A DNA stretch of 64,000 bases from Candidatus Opimibacter skivensis (GCA_016721905.1 JADKHH010000003.1:384982-448981), one strand, 5' to 3'; numbered from the stretch's first letter, positions 45,497-56,532 are shown. Numbers and translations: made by a program. The notes: generated by a model from the sequence alone, not told the origin.

Positions 45497-46185
45497 AATG
45501 TCTGTTTGTGCCTTACGCCTATAATCAAAAGCCATAGGCAAATTCCAATTTCACCTATGCTCGCAGGTAGCGAAATCATGCGGGATATGCCCAGGTCACC
45601 ATAATTTGGAATGAGAAAGCCACCAATGAAATTGGTGAGATACCCAAAGCAACCTGCCATCAGGAAAATGCCTAATAGTTTAGGAAGGAAACCAGATTTG
45701 AAAACTAAATATCCAAAAGGTAATAACCACAGCCCCCAAAACAAAGATGCTATCTTCATTCCATTATTATAGAAGTCGAGATATAATAAAACCTGGGCTT
45801 GCAATTCGTCCGTCCCGATGGCTTGAAGGTATTGAGCTTTACCGATCAGCGTCAGTACATTTACTTTGTTGAGTAGGTTAATAAGCGAGACAGGAACACT
45901 GATGACGGCCAGGATGACCATTCCTACTGCGATGGTTTTATGAACCTGATGGAGCAGTTTATAAAGTACAAAAGGGAGAATTAAGAAAGCTGTGTAACAA
46001 ACAATTCCGGCTACAATGCCTATTCGGAAAAGCGTTTCGGATTCCAAAATATTATTGAACGTCACAGAGGCACTATCCCATACGATAAGTCTGGAAGGAA
46101 CGTACATCAGATGAAAGATGCCTGTCAGCACAACGATCAGATATAACAAGCCGGCTATCCGTGCCGTTTTTTTGTTTGAATCCAT
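45493..46185 (-). CDS. DUF4386 membrane protein
   Basis: 230 residues with about six membrane helices and the DUF4386 opening 'KKTARIAGLLYLIVVLTGIF' and 'MYVPSRLIVWDSASVTFNNI'. The family is uncharacterised. It is the first gene of a two-gene leftward operon with the DUF6326-like gene (4-bp overlap). DUF4386 and DUF6326 genes are often found together in Bacteroidota, from memory. Confidence 0.88.
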   Translation of the reverse strand: MDSNKKTARIAGLLYLIVVLTGIFHLMYVPSRLIVWDSASVTFNNILESETLFRIGIVAGIVCYTAFLILPFVLYKLLHQVHKTIAVGMVILAVISVPVSLINLLNKVNVLTLIGKAQYLQAIGTDELQAQVLLYLDFYNNGMKIASLFWGLWLLPFGYLVFKSGFLPKLLGIFLMAGCFGYLTNFIGGFLIPNYGDLGISRMISLPASIGEIGICLWLLIIGVRHKQTL

Positions 46186-46280
46186 TTACTCGATCTATGG
46201 TGTCAAGACGAATATACCGAGGGATTGTTACAGATTTAGGACTAAACATAAACCCTATGGCCATTCTTTTTATGGACCAC

Positions 46281-48611
46281 TTAGATATCACGATTATGGT
46301 GACTACCCTTCACAAACGTCTTTGAACCAATCATCTTCTTATTGCTTAGGAGCACCAGCGTATAAGCACCAGGAGTCAATGAGGTGATATTCAATGCCAC
46401 ATCGTGGAGATATAAAGCCTGTATAGCTATCCGGCCCTGACCATCATAGATGACCCATGAATCAACCAGGTTACGATGTGTTTCATCGATTTGAAGTTCC
46501 AGTTTGTTCTTTGCCGGATTCGGATAGACAGTAAAATGAATCTGTTCATGTTGTTCGTGTACACCAACTGCAGGAAGGATCGCGGTCACGACCTCATTAG
46601 TCAATACAGGCTCATTGAAATCAAAGAAAATATCCGCCTTGTTTGGAATGGTGGTACCATAATCAAAGGAAGGAAGTGGCTTCACTCTGAACTTCAGGAA
46701 TCCATGTGACGCAGGTTCATTTGTCGTACTGTCAGGAAGGAGAATATGCTTAAAGTCAGCTACGAGCGCAGGACCGTCAGTAATCTCATAAGTGTAGGGA
46801 TGGCTGGAGCTGAGCATTTCGAGAGAGCTCAGGTCCAGAGAGGTGGAAAGCGGATCAATGATGCGCACTGTAAAAGCAGTGTCTGTACCTGTATTCTGGA
46901 AGCGGATGTGATAGGTGATATATTCATCTTTATCAACCTGATCAGACTCCCTTCCGCTTTGATTGAAAGATCGTTTATCGTTAGGATCAAATGAACCAAT
47001 GTTTGTCTGACACTCGCTGACAAAAGTTCGTTCAGCAGGGCAGGCATTGTCACCGCTAATTTTTCCGGAGAGACAATGCTCCAAACCCAGTTCCGCCTGA
47101 CAAGAGAGTTTAAAGTAAATCCGAAATGTCACGTCTGCATTTAATTCCAACGTCCCCATGTCAAATGACACCGTCGTAGCATCTAGTTGTTGGTAAGGAA
47201 TCGTAGCTGAATGGAATTCGAAAAATGGATCAAGATTTAAAACCAGTGCCGTGCCAGTGCTTGCCTGCGGTCCGGTATTCCGCACACGAATGGTATAATA
47301 GTTTTCAAAACAACGCCTGAGCAGGGGAGTGGAAAGATCCAGGCTTAGATTGGCACACGTTGCTGTTGCTTGTGAAAGAAAATCGATGGTATCTGTCAAT
47401 TGATTTGCATCCATGATGACATTGAATTCATCTTCACAAAGCTCCCAACCTGCACCTGGTGGCTGAGCTTTGACTGTGTACTCTCCCTCCGGTACCGAGT
47501 ATCTGAACTCCCCATTAGGTCCGCTGACGCCTGCGCGAAAGAAATTCTCTCCCTCCACAGTGACATTCCAGAATGCAAGGCCAGTCTGTGCAGTATCCGG
47601 AATACATCCATGACTCTCATCCAGAGATACCTTGCCGCTAATCACACCAGGATAGGCGAGTGTCCCGACTGATCTGAAAATGCGGGTATCATTTACGATT
47701 ACATAGAGATGATCATTCTCCGACAGAAGGTATCGCTTTTCACCTTCCGGGGGAAGTCCGATATACGTCAGCGGTTGAAATTCCAATCCATTAAAAACGT
47801 GAGCTTTCGTAGCACCGAAGGTATATATCGTTGATCCAATAGAAAAAAATGTGCTGAAATTGCCGGGAGGAGGAAAGAGACCGAGCGAAACAAGCTCCTG
47901 GCCAAATTTGTATTCTAAAAGATAGTATCCACCCTCCGGACTGACGACATCCCATGCATAAAAATAGACGGTACCATCTTCTTGCACTATGCATTGAACA
48001 AACTCATATTGGTTTGACAGGCGGACTATTTCGATAATTTCTGTTTGCTCCGTGAGCACATCTATGCGGGCGATAATTCCAGCCCCAAGCCATGATGCAT
48101 CAGCAACATAGATGAAGTTGCCGACCATCGTTACTGCAAGCTCCATTGAAAGGAATAATTGTCCAGACCAATGCCAGGATTGTCCGTTGTTTATGGAATA
48201 GTAACAATATCCATTGCTATAGTCAGAGATGAAAAGCGCATCATCATCGAGAACATATACAAAGGTATTTTCGTAGCTAAAGATCCCATTAGGAAAATCA
48301 ATCGTGGTAAAGGTTACGCCATTATCCTGGGAGTGGAGAATCGCATCGTTGTTTTTTGTGTAAAGGTCACCATCGGGTGAATACATCACGTCATAGATAT
48401 CGGTCACCTCCTGGTCCCTTTCGATCCATGACGAACCTGTCACTGTTTTTCCAAATAGAGCCTCCGAAGTCACAGCGCTTTGCAAACCGGTGGATGATTC
48501 ATCGATGTGTCTTACAAATGTTCCAGGCAATGTGGTAACCTCTTCAAACACAATCTGAGCTCCAAGCGGCAAATAAAGGGCAATGGTCAGGATGAGTAAA
48601 ATAATTCTCAT
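46281..48611 (-). CDS. Large secreted protein with DUF11-like conserved-repeat domain and T9SS type A tail
   Basis: 776 residues with a signal peptide ('IILLILTIALYLPLGAQ'). Residues about 20-310 form a WD/BNR-like propeller ('GDLYTKNNDAILHSQDNG', 'TVMGNFIYVADASWL'-type strands). Then a carboxypeptidase-regulatory-like segment ('GKVSLDESHGCIPDTAQTG', 'GEYTVKAQPPGAGWEL'), a DUF11-type domain ('FENYYTIRVRNTGPQAS', 'SFDPNDKRSFNQSG', 'EYITYHIRFQNTGTDTAF') and a T9SS type A tail ('FTVYPNPAKNKLELQI', 'LTPGAYTLVLLSNKKMIG'). It is a typical modular surface protein. A perfect 20-bp palindrome lies about 42 bp before its start. Confidence 0.87.
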   Translation of the reverse strand: MRIILLILTIALYLPLGAQIVFEEVTTLPGTFVRHIDESSTGLQSAVTSEALFGKTVTGSSWIERDQEVTDIYDVMYSPDGDLYTKNNDAILHSQDNGVTFTTIDFPNGIFSYENTFVYVLDDDALFISDYSNGYCYYSINNGQSWHWSGQLFLSMELAVTMVGNFIYVADASWLGAGIIARIDVLTEQTEIIEIVRLSNQYEFVQCIVQEDGTVYFYAWDVVSPEGGYYLLEYKFGQELVSLGLFPPPGNFSTFFSIGSTIYTFGATKAHVFNGLEFQPLTYIGLPPEGEKRYLLSENDHLYVIVNDTRIFRSVGTLAYPGVISGKVSLDESHGCIPDTAQTGLAFWNVTVEGENFFRAGVSGPNGEFRYSVPEGEYTVKAQPPGAGWELCEDEFNVIMDANQLTDTIDFLSQATATCANLSLDLSTPLLRRCFENYYTIRVRNTGPQASTGTALVLNLDPFFEFHSATIPYQQLDATTVSFDMGTLELNADVTFRIYFKLSCQAELGLEHCLSGKISGDNACPAERTFVSECQTNIGSFDPNDKRSFNQSGRESDQVDKDEYITYHIRFQNTGTDTAFTVRIIDPLSTSLDLSSLEMLSSSHPYTYEITDGPALVADFKHILLPDSTTNEPASHGFLKFRVKPLPSFDYGTTIPNKADIFFDFNEPVLTNEVVTAILPAVGVHEQHEQIHFTVYPNPAKNKLELQIDETHRNLVDSWVIYDGQGRIAIQALYLHDVALNITSLTPGAYTLVLLSNKKMIGSKTFVKGSHHNRDI

Positions 48612-48652
48612 GTGATATTTACTTTAATGATTGGGTCAATTACAACACAATT

Positions 48653-48672
48653 TGAAACAGATATCTGTTTCA
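48653..48672. promoter_or_regulatory. Perfect 20-bp palindrome, possible operator
   Basis: TGAAACAGATATCTGTTTCA, centred about 51 bp upstream of the ATG at 48611. The position suits a regulator-binding site for the secreted DUF11 protein, but no regulator is identified. The 295-bp gap (48612-48906) shows nothing else. Confidence 0.4.
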
Positions 48673-48906
48673 GGATGCCCCTTGCATGAATCAGGAAAGG
48701 AAGCTCTGGGCAGGTACCCGAACTTAAATTTACAAATTTTCCAGTAAAAACGCTCCGTCGATGAAGCCGTGGCGAAGGAAATTGACTCTTATGTTGATGT
48801 CGACGTGAATGTTTATTGCAAAAGGGCTCATGCAATATCGCCTGACCTAGAAAGATGGCCAATATGCGGTTACCACTTTTTCAATAATGAACAGAACGAC
48901 TACCTC

Positions 48907-49446
48907 CTATTTCATTCGTTTCATAGGAAAGGTCTGCTTCTGTTGCTGACCGCCAGTGATACCGGAGATTTCTGCTACTAATGAATCCGGATGGATAAGG
49001 GTGTAGCGTATGACCTGAGGAAAGTCATGCGTAGGATTCTCAAATATCAATTGTGTATCTGTCACGGTAGTGCTGGTGAATCGCACAGGCATTCCGCCAT
49101 TCATGCCCTGGACCGTTGGGATATAGTCCAGGCCATCTTTCGTCATGACCAATTGAATCGTCTCGAAAAGAATCGTGTCCTGCTGCCTGATGGTATAACT
49201 TTTACCGGAATACGCCTGGTCATTGAGGCTGCTCCACGATTCGTAGATGATGCCTCTTGATGATTTGTTTGCCCATGTGCCTATAAGCCATGCGGCCTTC
49301 TTTAAGTCATTGGACTGAACCATCGACCATCCGGCCAATGTCATCATGCCGGCCAATACGCACACTAATTTAAAAGTTGTACTCAAGCTTTTCCGTAAGA
49401 TGGTAAACGGTGAAAAGTTCTGCCTGGTTTTTGTAAGGTTGTCCAT
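48907..49446 (-). CDS. DUF6265-like exported protein
   Basis: I start at 49446 (MDNLTKTRQN), although a Met 28 codons on also precedes the hydrophobic core 'LVCVLAGMMTLAGWSM'. The body of about 130 residues has 'KKAAWLIGTWANKSSRGII', 'YESWSSLNDQAYSGKSYTI', 'LIFENPTHDFPQVIRYTL' and 'AEISGITGG', the DUF6265 pattern (a lipocalin-like beta barrel by analogy). It follows the AraC-type regulator by 72 bp on the same strand. Confidence 0.8.
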   Translation of the reverse strand: MDNLTKTRQNFSPFTILRKSLSTTFKLVCVLAGMMTLAGWSMVQSNDLKKAAWLIGTWANKSSRGIIYESWSSLNDQAYSGKSYTIRQQDTILFETIQLVMTKDGLDYIPTVQGMNGGMPVRFTSTTVTDTQLIFENPTHDFPQVIRYTLIHPDSLVAEISGITGGQQQKQTFPMKRMK

Positions 49447-49518
49447 AGTCAATGATGAATTTATCGGGCGCAAGGTAATGACGGATTAGAAGACCGAAAT
49501 AGTAAAAATGCGACATGG

Positions 49519-50214
49519 CTAATCCGCACTATAGAAAATAGCCGACATCTTCAGATTGTCCTTGTAAAATTCCCCGGGGGTGAGTCCCGTCAAAGCCTTA
49601 AAGTCCTTGTTGAAGTGCGCCTGGTCGTAATAGGCATTCGCATAAGCCACAGTTGTAAGGCTGGTAGATGGATTATTAAGCAACATTCTCAGTGTATTGA
49701 TAAACCGGATGGTTTTCGCTAATTGTTTTGGGCTCAATCCAATTGCTGAAGAAAACCTGCGTTCTAATTGTCTACGGTTGATATTGGTCTGTAGGGAAAG
49801 TGATTGAACAGAGATTTGGCCATTGGCGGTCAGTAAAATGTCCACAGCCGATTTCACCATGCGGTCAATGGCAGATGTTTCCATCATCGTGAGCATAAGA
49901 AAAGCCTCAATGCGTTCGATGCGCTGAGCGGTTGAAGAGGCTTCAAGCATTTGCGCTTCGATCATTCGTCCTTCATTCCCAAAAAGCAGGTCCAGGGATA
50001 GTGGTGTGTTTTCCATTTCCTTGATCGGCCTGGTCGCCCATGGTATAAATCCATCGGGATGGAAACGAACAGAAAATATTCCTGTTTCTCCTGTAGGTTC
50101 TATTTCGAGTGGCCGGGTGAGTTGTCCGATGACAAAGCATTTGGGCTGGAGGAAATGTTGGTCCTGGTCTGTGTACTGTATGTAAGGGTCGCCATAATGA
50201 AAAATCATCTCCAT
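49519..50214 (-). CDS. AraC-family regulator (DUF6597-type N-domain), 5' end probably longer
   Basis: 231 residues from the first canonical ATG. The C-terminal 100 residues are an AraC HTH pair: 'SVQSLSLQTNINRRQLERRF', 'SSAIGLSPKQLAKTIRF', 'LTTVAYANAYYDQAHFNKDF', 'KALTGLTPGEFY'. The N-terminal part is DUF6597-like. The frame stays open and reads like that domain up to about 50349 ('DLTPLIKCYWTLESPKEISP', then 'TIVPDGC'), but there is no ATG/GTG/TTG there, and a TGA at 50350-50352 separates it from an ATG at 50394 ('MPDKKYNF'). An error in this stop, or a frame break, is likely. It probably regulates the DUF6265 gene. Confidence 0.85.
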   Translation of the reverse strand: MEMIFHYGDPYIQYTDQDQHFLQPKCFVIGQLTRPLEIEPTGETGIFSVRFHPDGFIPWATRPIKEMENTPLSLDLLFGNEGRMIEAQMLEASSTAQRIERIEAFLMLTMMETSAIDRMVKSAVDILLTANGQISVQSLSLQTNINRRQLERRFSSAIGLSPKQLAKTIRFINTLRMLLNNPSTSLTTVAYANAYYDQAHFNKDFKALTGLTPGEFYKDNLKMSAIFYSAD

Positions 50215-50688
50215 GCATCCGTCGGGGACAATGGTCTGTTTTCCGGGAGAGATTTCCTTAGGACTTTCAAGTGTCCAATAACATTTGATCAGGGGCGTAA
50301 GGTCCTGGGGGGTTACAATTGTGTTCAGGTCTAGCCTTTGAGTGTCAATTCACTTGGTGGGTGTTGTGGTAAAGTTGTATTTTTTGTCAGGCATCGTTTG
50401 TAAGGAAAATCAAATGGAATCCTTTAGGTTCGCCGTCGCAGGAGTGCGCTAACCGGATTCCGAGCACAAGTTTTCTGGATTGCAGGAGCAAACCGCGACT
50501 TGCTCCATGGGTTTTAAAGCTTAGTATTTCAATTTATTATGGAAAAGGCATAGTTATGCATCTTGGCGGTTTATAGCAAGTCATTCGCCGGGAAGGGGCT
50601 TTCATTTTTCTTTATATTGTAACTACCCCCGCACCAAAACCGTTTCCATCTTTATATTCCGATTGTTAGCTACCTTAGGGAGGATATT

Positions 50689-53600
50689 TTGTTTTCAATT
50701 CGAATGGTTCACTCCTTGCGGCTTCTCCTTCTCTCGTTGATGTGCTTTTGTTTAGCATCTGGCTTTGGTCAGGTGCCGCTGATTAGTTTCCCTGACCTGA
50801 CCTCCATCACCTTTTACGAACAATCAGGGGCTATTGCTCCGCATACGTATGGAGTCAATGACGTCGAGCTTGCAACGCAGCTGCCAGGGCAATTGAATTC
50901 GGGTAACCGGGATTTCGAAGGGGTGGCCGATCGGGAATTTTATGATGTGTTTTATTCAGACGCCGATGGCACCTTCAATGCCAATGGAGGATTTGTCAGC
51001 ATTGAATGCCGTTATGATTTCAGTACCGGGGGAGGAGCACTGAATATTAATGAAGTAGAGTTTCACTTTGGAGCGGGATATTCAATATATGGCTGTTATG
51101 TGACAAGTTTTGTGAGCAATGGTAATACCTATGTGCCCGGGTCAGCAGAATGGGCAGCGGATTGTAACCTGGTTACGCTGTCCTATATGGGTAATACGGA
51201 GAATACAACTATCAGGCTTCGCTTGACCATAGGCATACTCGATGCGCCCTCTACCATTGTTGAAGAGACTTGCAGTCAAAGTGGTTTTGAAGTGATGGTG
51301 GGGAACATATTGTATAACGAAGGCAATCCAGTTGGGACTGAATTGTTGACCGCCAGTAATGGCTGCGATTCTTTAGTCTATGTCGATCTGACATTCAACG
51401 AACAATATGCTCAGGAAATCAACTATACCGGCTGCAGTGGCGATGGATACTCCATGGTAGTAGGCAATAACCTCTATAATGAAGCCAATCCTTCTGGCAT
51501 AGAAATGTTGATGACACAGGAAAATTGTGATTCTACGATTATAGTTGACCTTGTTTATAATCCTTATTATGATTATGAAATTAATTATCAGGGTTGTGAA
51601 GGAGATGGATATGAGGTCATCGTTAATGGTATAGTTTACAGGAGTCTAATCCGGATGGGACAGAAATAATGATGACGACAAATGGATGTGATTCCATCGT
51701 GACGATCTATTTAGCCTTCGCTCCGGTATCCTATTCTGAAATTTCCTATTTCGGATGCTCAGGAGACGCATATGCAGTAGACGTCAATGGGACAACGTAT
51801 GATGAAGCTAATCCGGCAGGAGAAGAATATCTGGTCAACCAATATGGATGTGATTCTATTGTGACTATTGACCTTGTATTCAATACGGTAGATATTGTTG
51901 ATGTCACCTACACATCATGTTCCGGAAGTGGATATGCGATTGTCATCAATGGAACTTCGTATGACGAGAGCCATCCATCGGGGACAGAATGGATGACAGA
52001 TGTGGAAGGATGTGATTCCATCATCCAGATATCGTTGACGTTTTTGCAGCCCATTTTGCATGACATTACCTATACAGGCTGTTCAGGTGATGGATATTCA
52101 ATCCAGATAAACTTAACGAATTACGATGAATCAAATCCTACTGGTCAGGAAGTGCTGACAGCAATGAATGGGTGTGATTCCATCGTAACTGTGTCGCTAT
52201 CCTTTCTTCCGGCTTTTACGGTTAACGAGTTTCACGCGTCTTGCATGGGTAGTGGATTTTCGGTCATGGTCAATGGCACTTTGTATGATGAGCTTAATCC
52301 ATCCGGGGAGGAGTTTTACCAGTCAGACAGGTTGTGATTCTATAGTCAATGTTCAACTCGATTTCATGGCTAGTGTAGCAGGAACCGAATCATATTCAGG
52401 TTGCTCGGGCGATGGATATGCCGTAACGATCAATGGTACAATCTACAATGAGCTGAATCCCTCAGGGGTTGAAGTGCTTACTTCTCAAAATGGATGCGAT
52501 TCAATCGTTACGATAAACCTGATTTTTCAGAATATCGTGTCCGTGACCCATAGTTATACCGGATGTGCAGGTGACGGATATGCTTTAGTGATCAATGGTA
52601 ACGTTTATAATGAGTCAAACCCAAATGGCGTTGAAGTCATCTCGGGAACGATGGGGTGTGATACGGCTGTAACGATACAATTAGTGTTTCAACCTATCCG
52701 CAGTGCCTCCATCAGTTATGTTGGTTGTGAAGGCGATGACTATGAAGTTGTTGTAAATGGTATATTGTACAATGCCTTTAATCCGCAGGGTACCGAAATC
52801 ATGACAGCCCTGAATGGTTGTGATTCGGTCATCACGATCTCTTTAAGCTTTCTTACAGGGACTCAGCATGGTATTCAGTATACAGGATGCGTGGGAGATA
52901 ACTATTCGATCATCGTCAATGGTACGGTATATAGTGAAAGCAATCCCACGGGGATGGAGTGGCTAACCGGAAGCAATGGATGTGATTCTGTTGTGACTGT
53001 AAACATGGTTTTCGGCAATCAATTTGTTGTTAACGAAAATTATGCCGGCTGCGAAGGCGATGGGTATTCCATCCTTGTCAATGGAAATCTTTATGATGAA
53101 CAGCATCCTCTGGGTATGGAGAACATTTCTGGTGTTTCCGGATGTGATACCCTTGTGTATATAGATTTATTATTTGCGCCAGCTTCTACTTCATCCTTTA
53201 CCTATTCAGGCTGCGCTGGTGATGGATTTAGTATTGTTGTCAATGGGACCACCTACGATGAGCAGCATCCAAATGGTGTTGAAACGATGACCACGGTTCA
53301 CGGTTGCGATTCGACGATCATGGTAGCCATGACATTTGTTGATGCAGATAGCAACAGCATTTCTTATACAGGTTGCGTAGGTGATGGATATGCAGTGATG
53401 ATCAATGGAACATCCTATAATGAGTCAAACCCAATTGGAACTGAAATGGTGCAGACCGCTGATGGGTGTGATTCCATTATTCAGATTGCTTTGATTTATG
53501 AAGACTGCGATGTACAGAATTTGGATTGTGCCGTCTTTATCCCTAACGTGATCTCCCCGAATGATGACGGGATCAATGATGAGTTTAGTTTTGGCTATGC

Positions 53601-53811
53601 GGCATCGTGTGAGGTCACGGATTTTCGTGTTGCGTTATTCGACAGATGGGGTAGTGAGTTGTATTCTTCAACAGATCCTTCATTTACATGGAATGGTGAG
53701 TTTAAGGGCAAGCAACTTCCACCAGGGGTTTTTGTGTATATAGCCGAAATCTATTTTAAAGATGCTTCAGCACCCTTTGGTCAGGAGGGAGATTTGACAT
53801 TGATTCGGTAA
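50689..53811 (+). CDS. Cys-repeat surface protein with gliding-motility (CHU_C, T9SS type B) C-terminus (two frameshifts)
   Basis: About 1040 residues from three frames (breaks near 51640 and in the T4 run near 52312). A strong AGGGAGG at 50677-50683 lies 5 bp before a TTG at 50689 and 20 bp before the ATG at 50704, so TTG is the likelier start; both give a signal peptide. After about 190 residues there are about 14 repeats of about 45 residues: 'YTGCSGDGYSIVVNG', then 'YNESNPTGxExLT', then 'NGCDSIVTVxLxF'. The last 95 residues are the gliding-motility-associated domain: 'FIPNVISPNDDGINDEFSF', 'VALFDRWGSELYSS', 'WNGEFKGKQLPPGVFVYIAE'. I infer an SprB-like or structural surface protein. Confidence 0.88.
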
Positions 53812-53818
53812 GATGAGT

Positions 53819-54695
53819 CTATCTGGCGATACAGTATAATTGCTTTGTTACCAGAAATTTTTTTGTGAGTGTTGAATGGCTTGTTCTTAGTTGAGCAATG
53901 TAGATACCTGGTGGCAAATGCTGTAGATCGATTTCAAGATCCGTTCCACTTAGCTCCTTGTTAGAATAAACGATTTGTCCTGCAGTATTAACTATGTTCA
54001 GTTGGTTAAGGGAGTGTCCAGTCTCATCTACGCGTATGAAAATAGTTCCGGTCGATACTGTTGGATAGACGTAAGGCTTGCCAGGTTTTTCTCTTCAGGA
54101 TATGCCGTACCTGTGATACAGGTCAGTGATGCCGTGCCGGTGTAGCTTAAGGTATATCCAAACCCACTGTCAGAAAATTCATTGATCATCAGAATATATT
54201 GCTCACCGGCTAATGCATCAATGGGAGCAAGAAAATTGTTGCTAATGGAAGAACATCCAGGTGGTTCTTCTGCATCTGTATTTCCAGGTGCTAACCCAGT
54301 GGCTCCTGAACAATTCAACCACTGCTGTGGAGGCTGGCTACATTGGCACCAGCTGCCATGCATCTGACTGAGATCTTATCATTACAAACATCATCACTTC
54401 CTGCCTGAAAAACGACAAAATCCAGGTCTTGCAACGCACTGTCCGGGTAAAGCACAAACGAAATGATGCCGCTTTCCATGACCGTCCACTTGACCCACAT
54501 TGAATTATATTCCTGAAAAACGCAGGTATTCTCAATGCCTGCATCGATAATGCCTACTCCTGTACCAGGATCTATATGCAAAGGAGTAGTATCACATAGC
54601 TCAAGGGCTGTAGAACAATCCTTATGCTGTGCATAGAGGCTGGGCAGAGAAATGAATAGGATGGATAGGGTACAGGAAAAGATGAACTTATGCAT
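53819..54695 (-). CDS. T9SS type A secreted protein (two frameshifts)
   Basis: The signal peptide and first part ('MHKFIFSCTLSILFISLPSL', 'STALELCDTTPLHI', 'NSMWVKWTVMESGIISFVLY') are in one frame to about 54345. A second frame carries 'LAPIDALAGEQYILMINEFS' and 'GFGYTLSYTGTASLTC' to about 54085. A third, ending at the TAG at 53819-53821, encodes a T9SS tail: 'KPYVYPTVSTGTIFIRVDE', 'LNIVNTAGQIVYSNKEL', 'LPPGIYIAQLRTSHST', 'KKFLVTK'. The third part is not visible as a long ORF because the A5 run at about 54085 hides it. About 290 residues in all; the middle resembles a PPC/CUB-like beta sandwich. It converges on the Cys-repeat protein with 7 bp between stops. Confidence 0.78.
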
Positions 54696-54740
54696 AATGA
54701 AGGACTGAGGTGTAATAAATACATGATGTTTTATCGGGCG

Positions 54741-56354
54741 TTATTTTTTCACTAGTTTAAAATTTGTTTGCTTATGGTCACTTGTTGTTACTTGACCTAT
54801 ATATATTCCTGGTAAAAGTATTTCTGTATCTAACTCGATTAACTTTTTGGAAAAACTCCAATTCCATCTTCTTTCCACCTTCCATCGAATATAATTGAAT
54901 TTTACCTGACTTAGCAATGTGGTCGTTGAATGCTAATGATGTTTTATTTGTTGGGGTTAGGAAAGATCGAAACGTCATTTGGTGGATTAGTGATTTCATG
55001 GATTCCAGTACCAAGGGATTAGAAATCAATGAAGTCCATGTGGTATTGCAATTCAGATCAAAGGTGGCTATAAATATTGAGTTATTCGGTTGTGTATAAC
55101 TTGTATCGTTCAGCATAAGGGTGTTTTCAAATTTCCCTGTGAGGTAGATAGTTCCATTTTCCAAAATTTCTACATCTGAAATTTGTCCGTTATTCATCTT
55201 GAGAAAGCAAAGTGGGTTGCCAGTCGAATCCATTTTGATGAGATAATTCGATTTGCTTATGTCGGCACCTGCAAAAACATTTAAGGATGAGTTATACTGA
55301 AACTCCTCCATGAGCGTGTATAAGTAGATGTTATTAGTTGTATCCATCTCAATGCCAAAGCATCTCAAGCCACATCCGCCATTAAAATCGTACAGCCAAG
55401 CTTCTGTAGCTTCATGATTAACATAGGTGAAAAAATTTACCTCTTCAGGTGAGGCGTTTATGGTCAGAGGAAAATCAGCAACAAATAATGTATCACCCTG
55501 GAAATAACCTGAATAGGGAAACTGACCATTTTCCCAGTTCCAACCTCCCAAATAATATCATACCCTGTGCTGTAGATTCGTTTCCTTTTTAAAATCACAC
55601 CGTCTGTATCATACTTTATCCAAAATCCATCCCAATCTTCTCTGAAGTTCAGTGTGTCCCCCTGATGAATAAAGTTTTGGTTGCAATGTCCAGCTAACAC
55701 CACATTCCCTGAATCATCTACATCGAGATCAGTTACCGCAATTGACCAGCTATCAATTTTTTGCAACCAACTATTGTAGCCGGAGGAATCAAATTTGGCA
55801 ACGAAAGGTCTGTAGGTCGGGTAGCTGCCAGCAATCGTATCCGGGCCATGAAAATGAAAATTACCTGTGAACAAACCTGTGGTGTAAATATTATCATGTG
55901 CATCAATGGCGATTGAAACGCCATAGCCATTGGCGTAGGTCGATGAGAGATTATACCAGAGGAGATGGCCATCAGGATCAAATTTTGCTATCAAAAACCC
56001 AGAAATGTATTCTATAATGGTGATTGAATCCAACGCTATGTTTCCCGCTAACAGCGATGCTAGTACCAGGTGATCGGCATGGTCAACTTTGATATCAAAA
56101 TAATTTTCATCATCCTGATCAAACAATTTATACCATATCACACTTCCAGCCGGGTCTAATTTTACCAGGTATGTTTTGGGAGACTCATAGAGGAAACTAT
56201 TGGTATAGATTGTTGTTGAATCTGAAAAAGTTATCGAATCTTGTACAAGTCCGAGGAGGTAGATGTTCCCTTTCGAATCTATAGTTATTTTCTCAGCATA
56301 TGTATTTAGTGCCGAAATTGAACAGGCGATAATTAAGATGAATACTTTTTTCAT
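54741..56354 (-). CDS. SBBP-type propeller protein with T9SS type A tail (at least two frameshifts)
   Basis: Starts with the signal 'MKKVFILIIACSISALN'. SBBP/NHL-like strands follow ('IDSKGNIYLLGLVQDSITF', 'FLIAKFDPDGHLLWYNLSS', 'DDSGNVVLAGHCNQNFIHQG', 'YTDGVILKRK'). A break near 55500 continues as 'GYFQGDTLFVADFPLTIN' and 'NNIYLYTLMEEFQYNS'. A second break in the T5 run near 54848 hides the end, which in the restored frame reads 'FSKKLIELDTEILLPGIYIG' and 'HKQTNFKLVKK' to TAA at 54741-54743. That is a T9SS tail following 'NDHIAKSGKIQLYSMEGGKK'. About 530 residues in total. Function unknown; secreted. Confidence 0.76.
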
Positions 56355-56499
56355 TAGGACATATCTGACTAAGGATGCTCATAGTCAGGCCATCTTTGTT
56401 AAGGCCTGTCTCCCCGACACCTTCATCCAAATTTACGCATTTCCTTTGGTCACCATCGCTTAGCCTGCCAGGAGATTTGGTAACGAAGGCGACATTTTC

Positions 56500-56532
56500 A
56501 ATGTGGAAAGACTTATGAAGTCTTTCCACATT
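56500..56532. repeat. 14-bp perfect stem-loop
   Basis: AATGTGGAAAGACT-TATGA-AGTCTTTCCACATT. It lies about 145 bp upstream of the SBBP-propeller start. No T run follows on either strand, so a classical terminator is unlikely. Confidence 0.75.
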
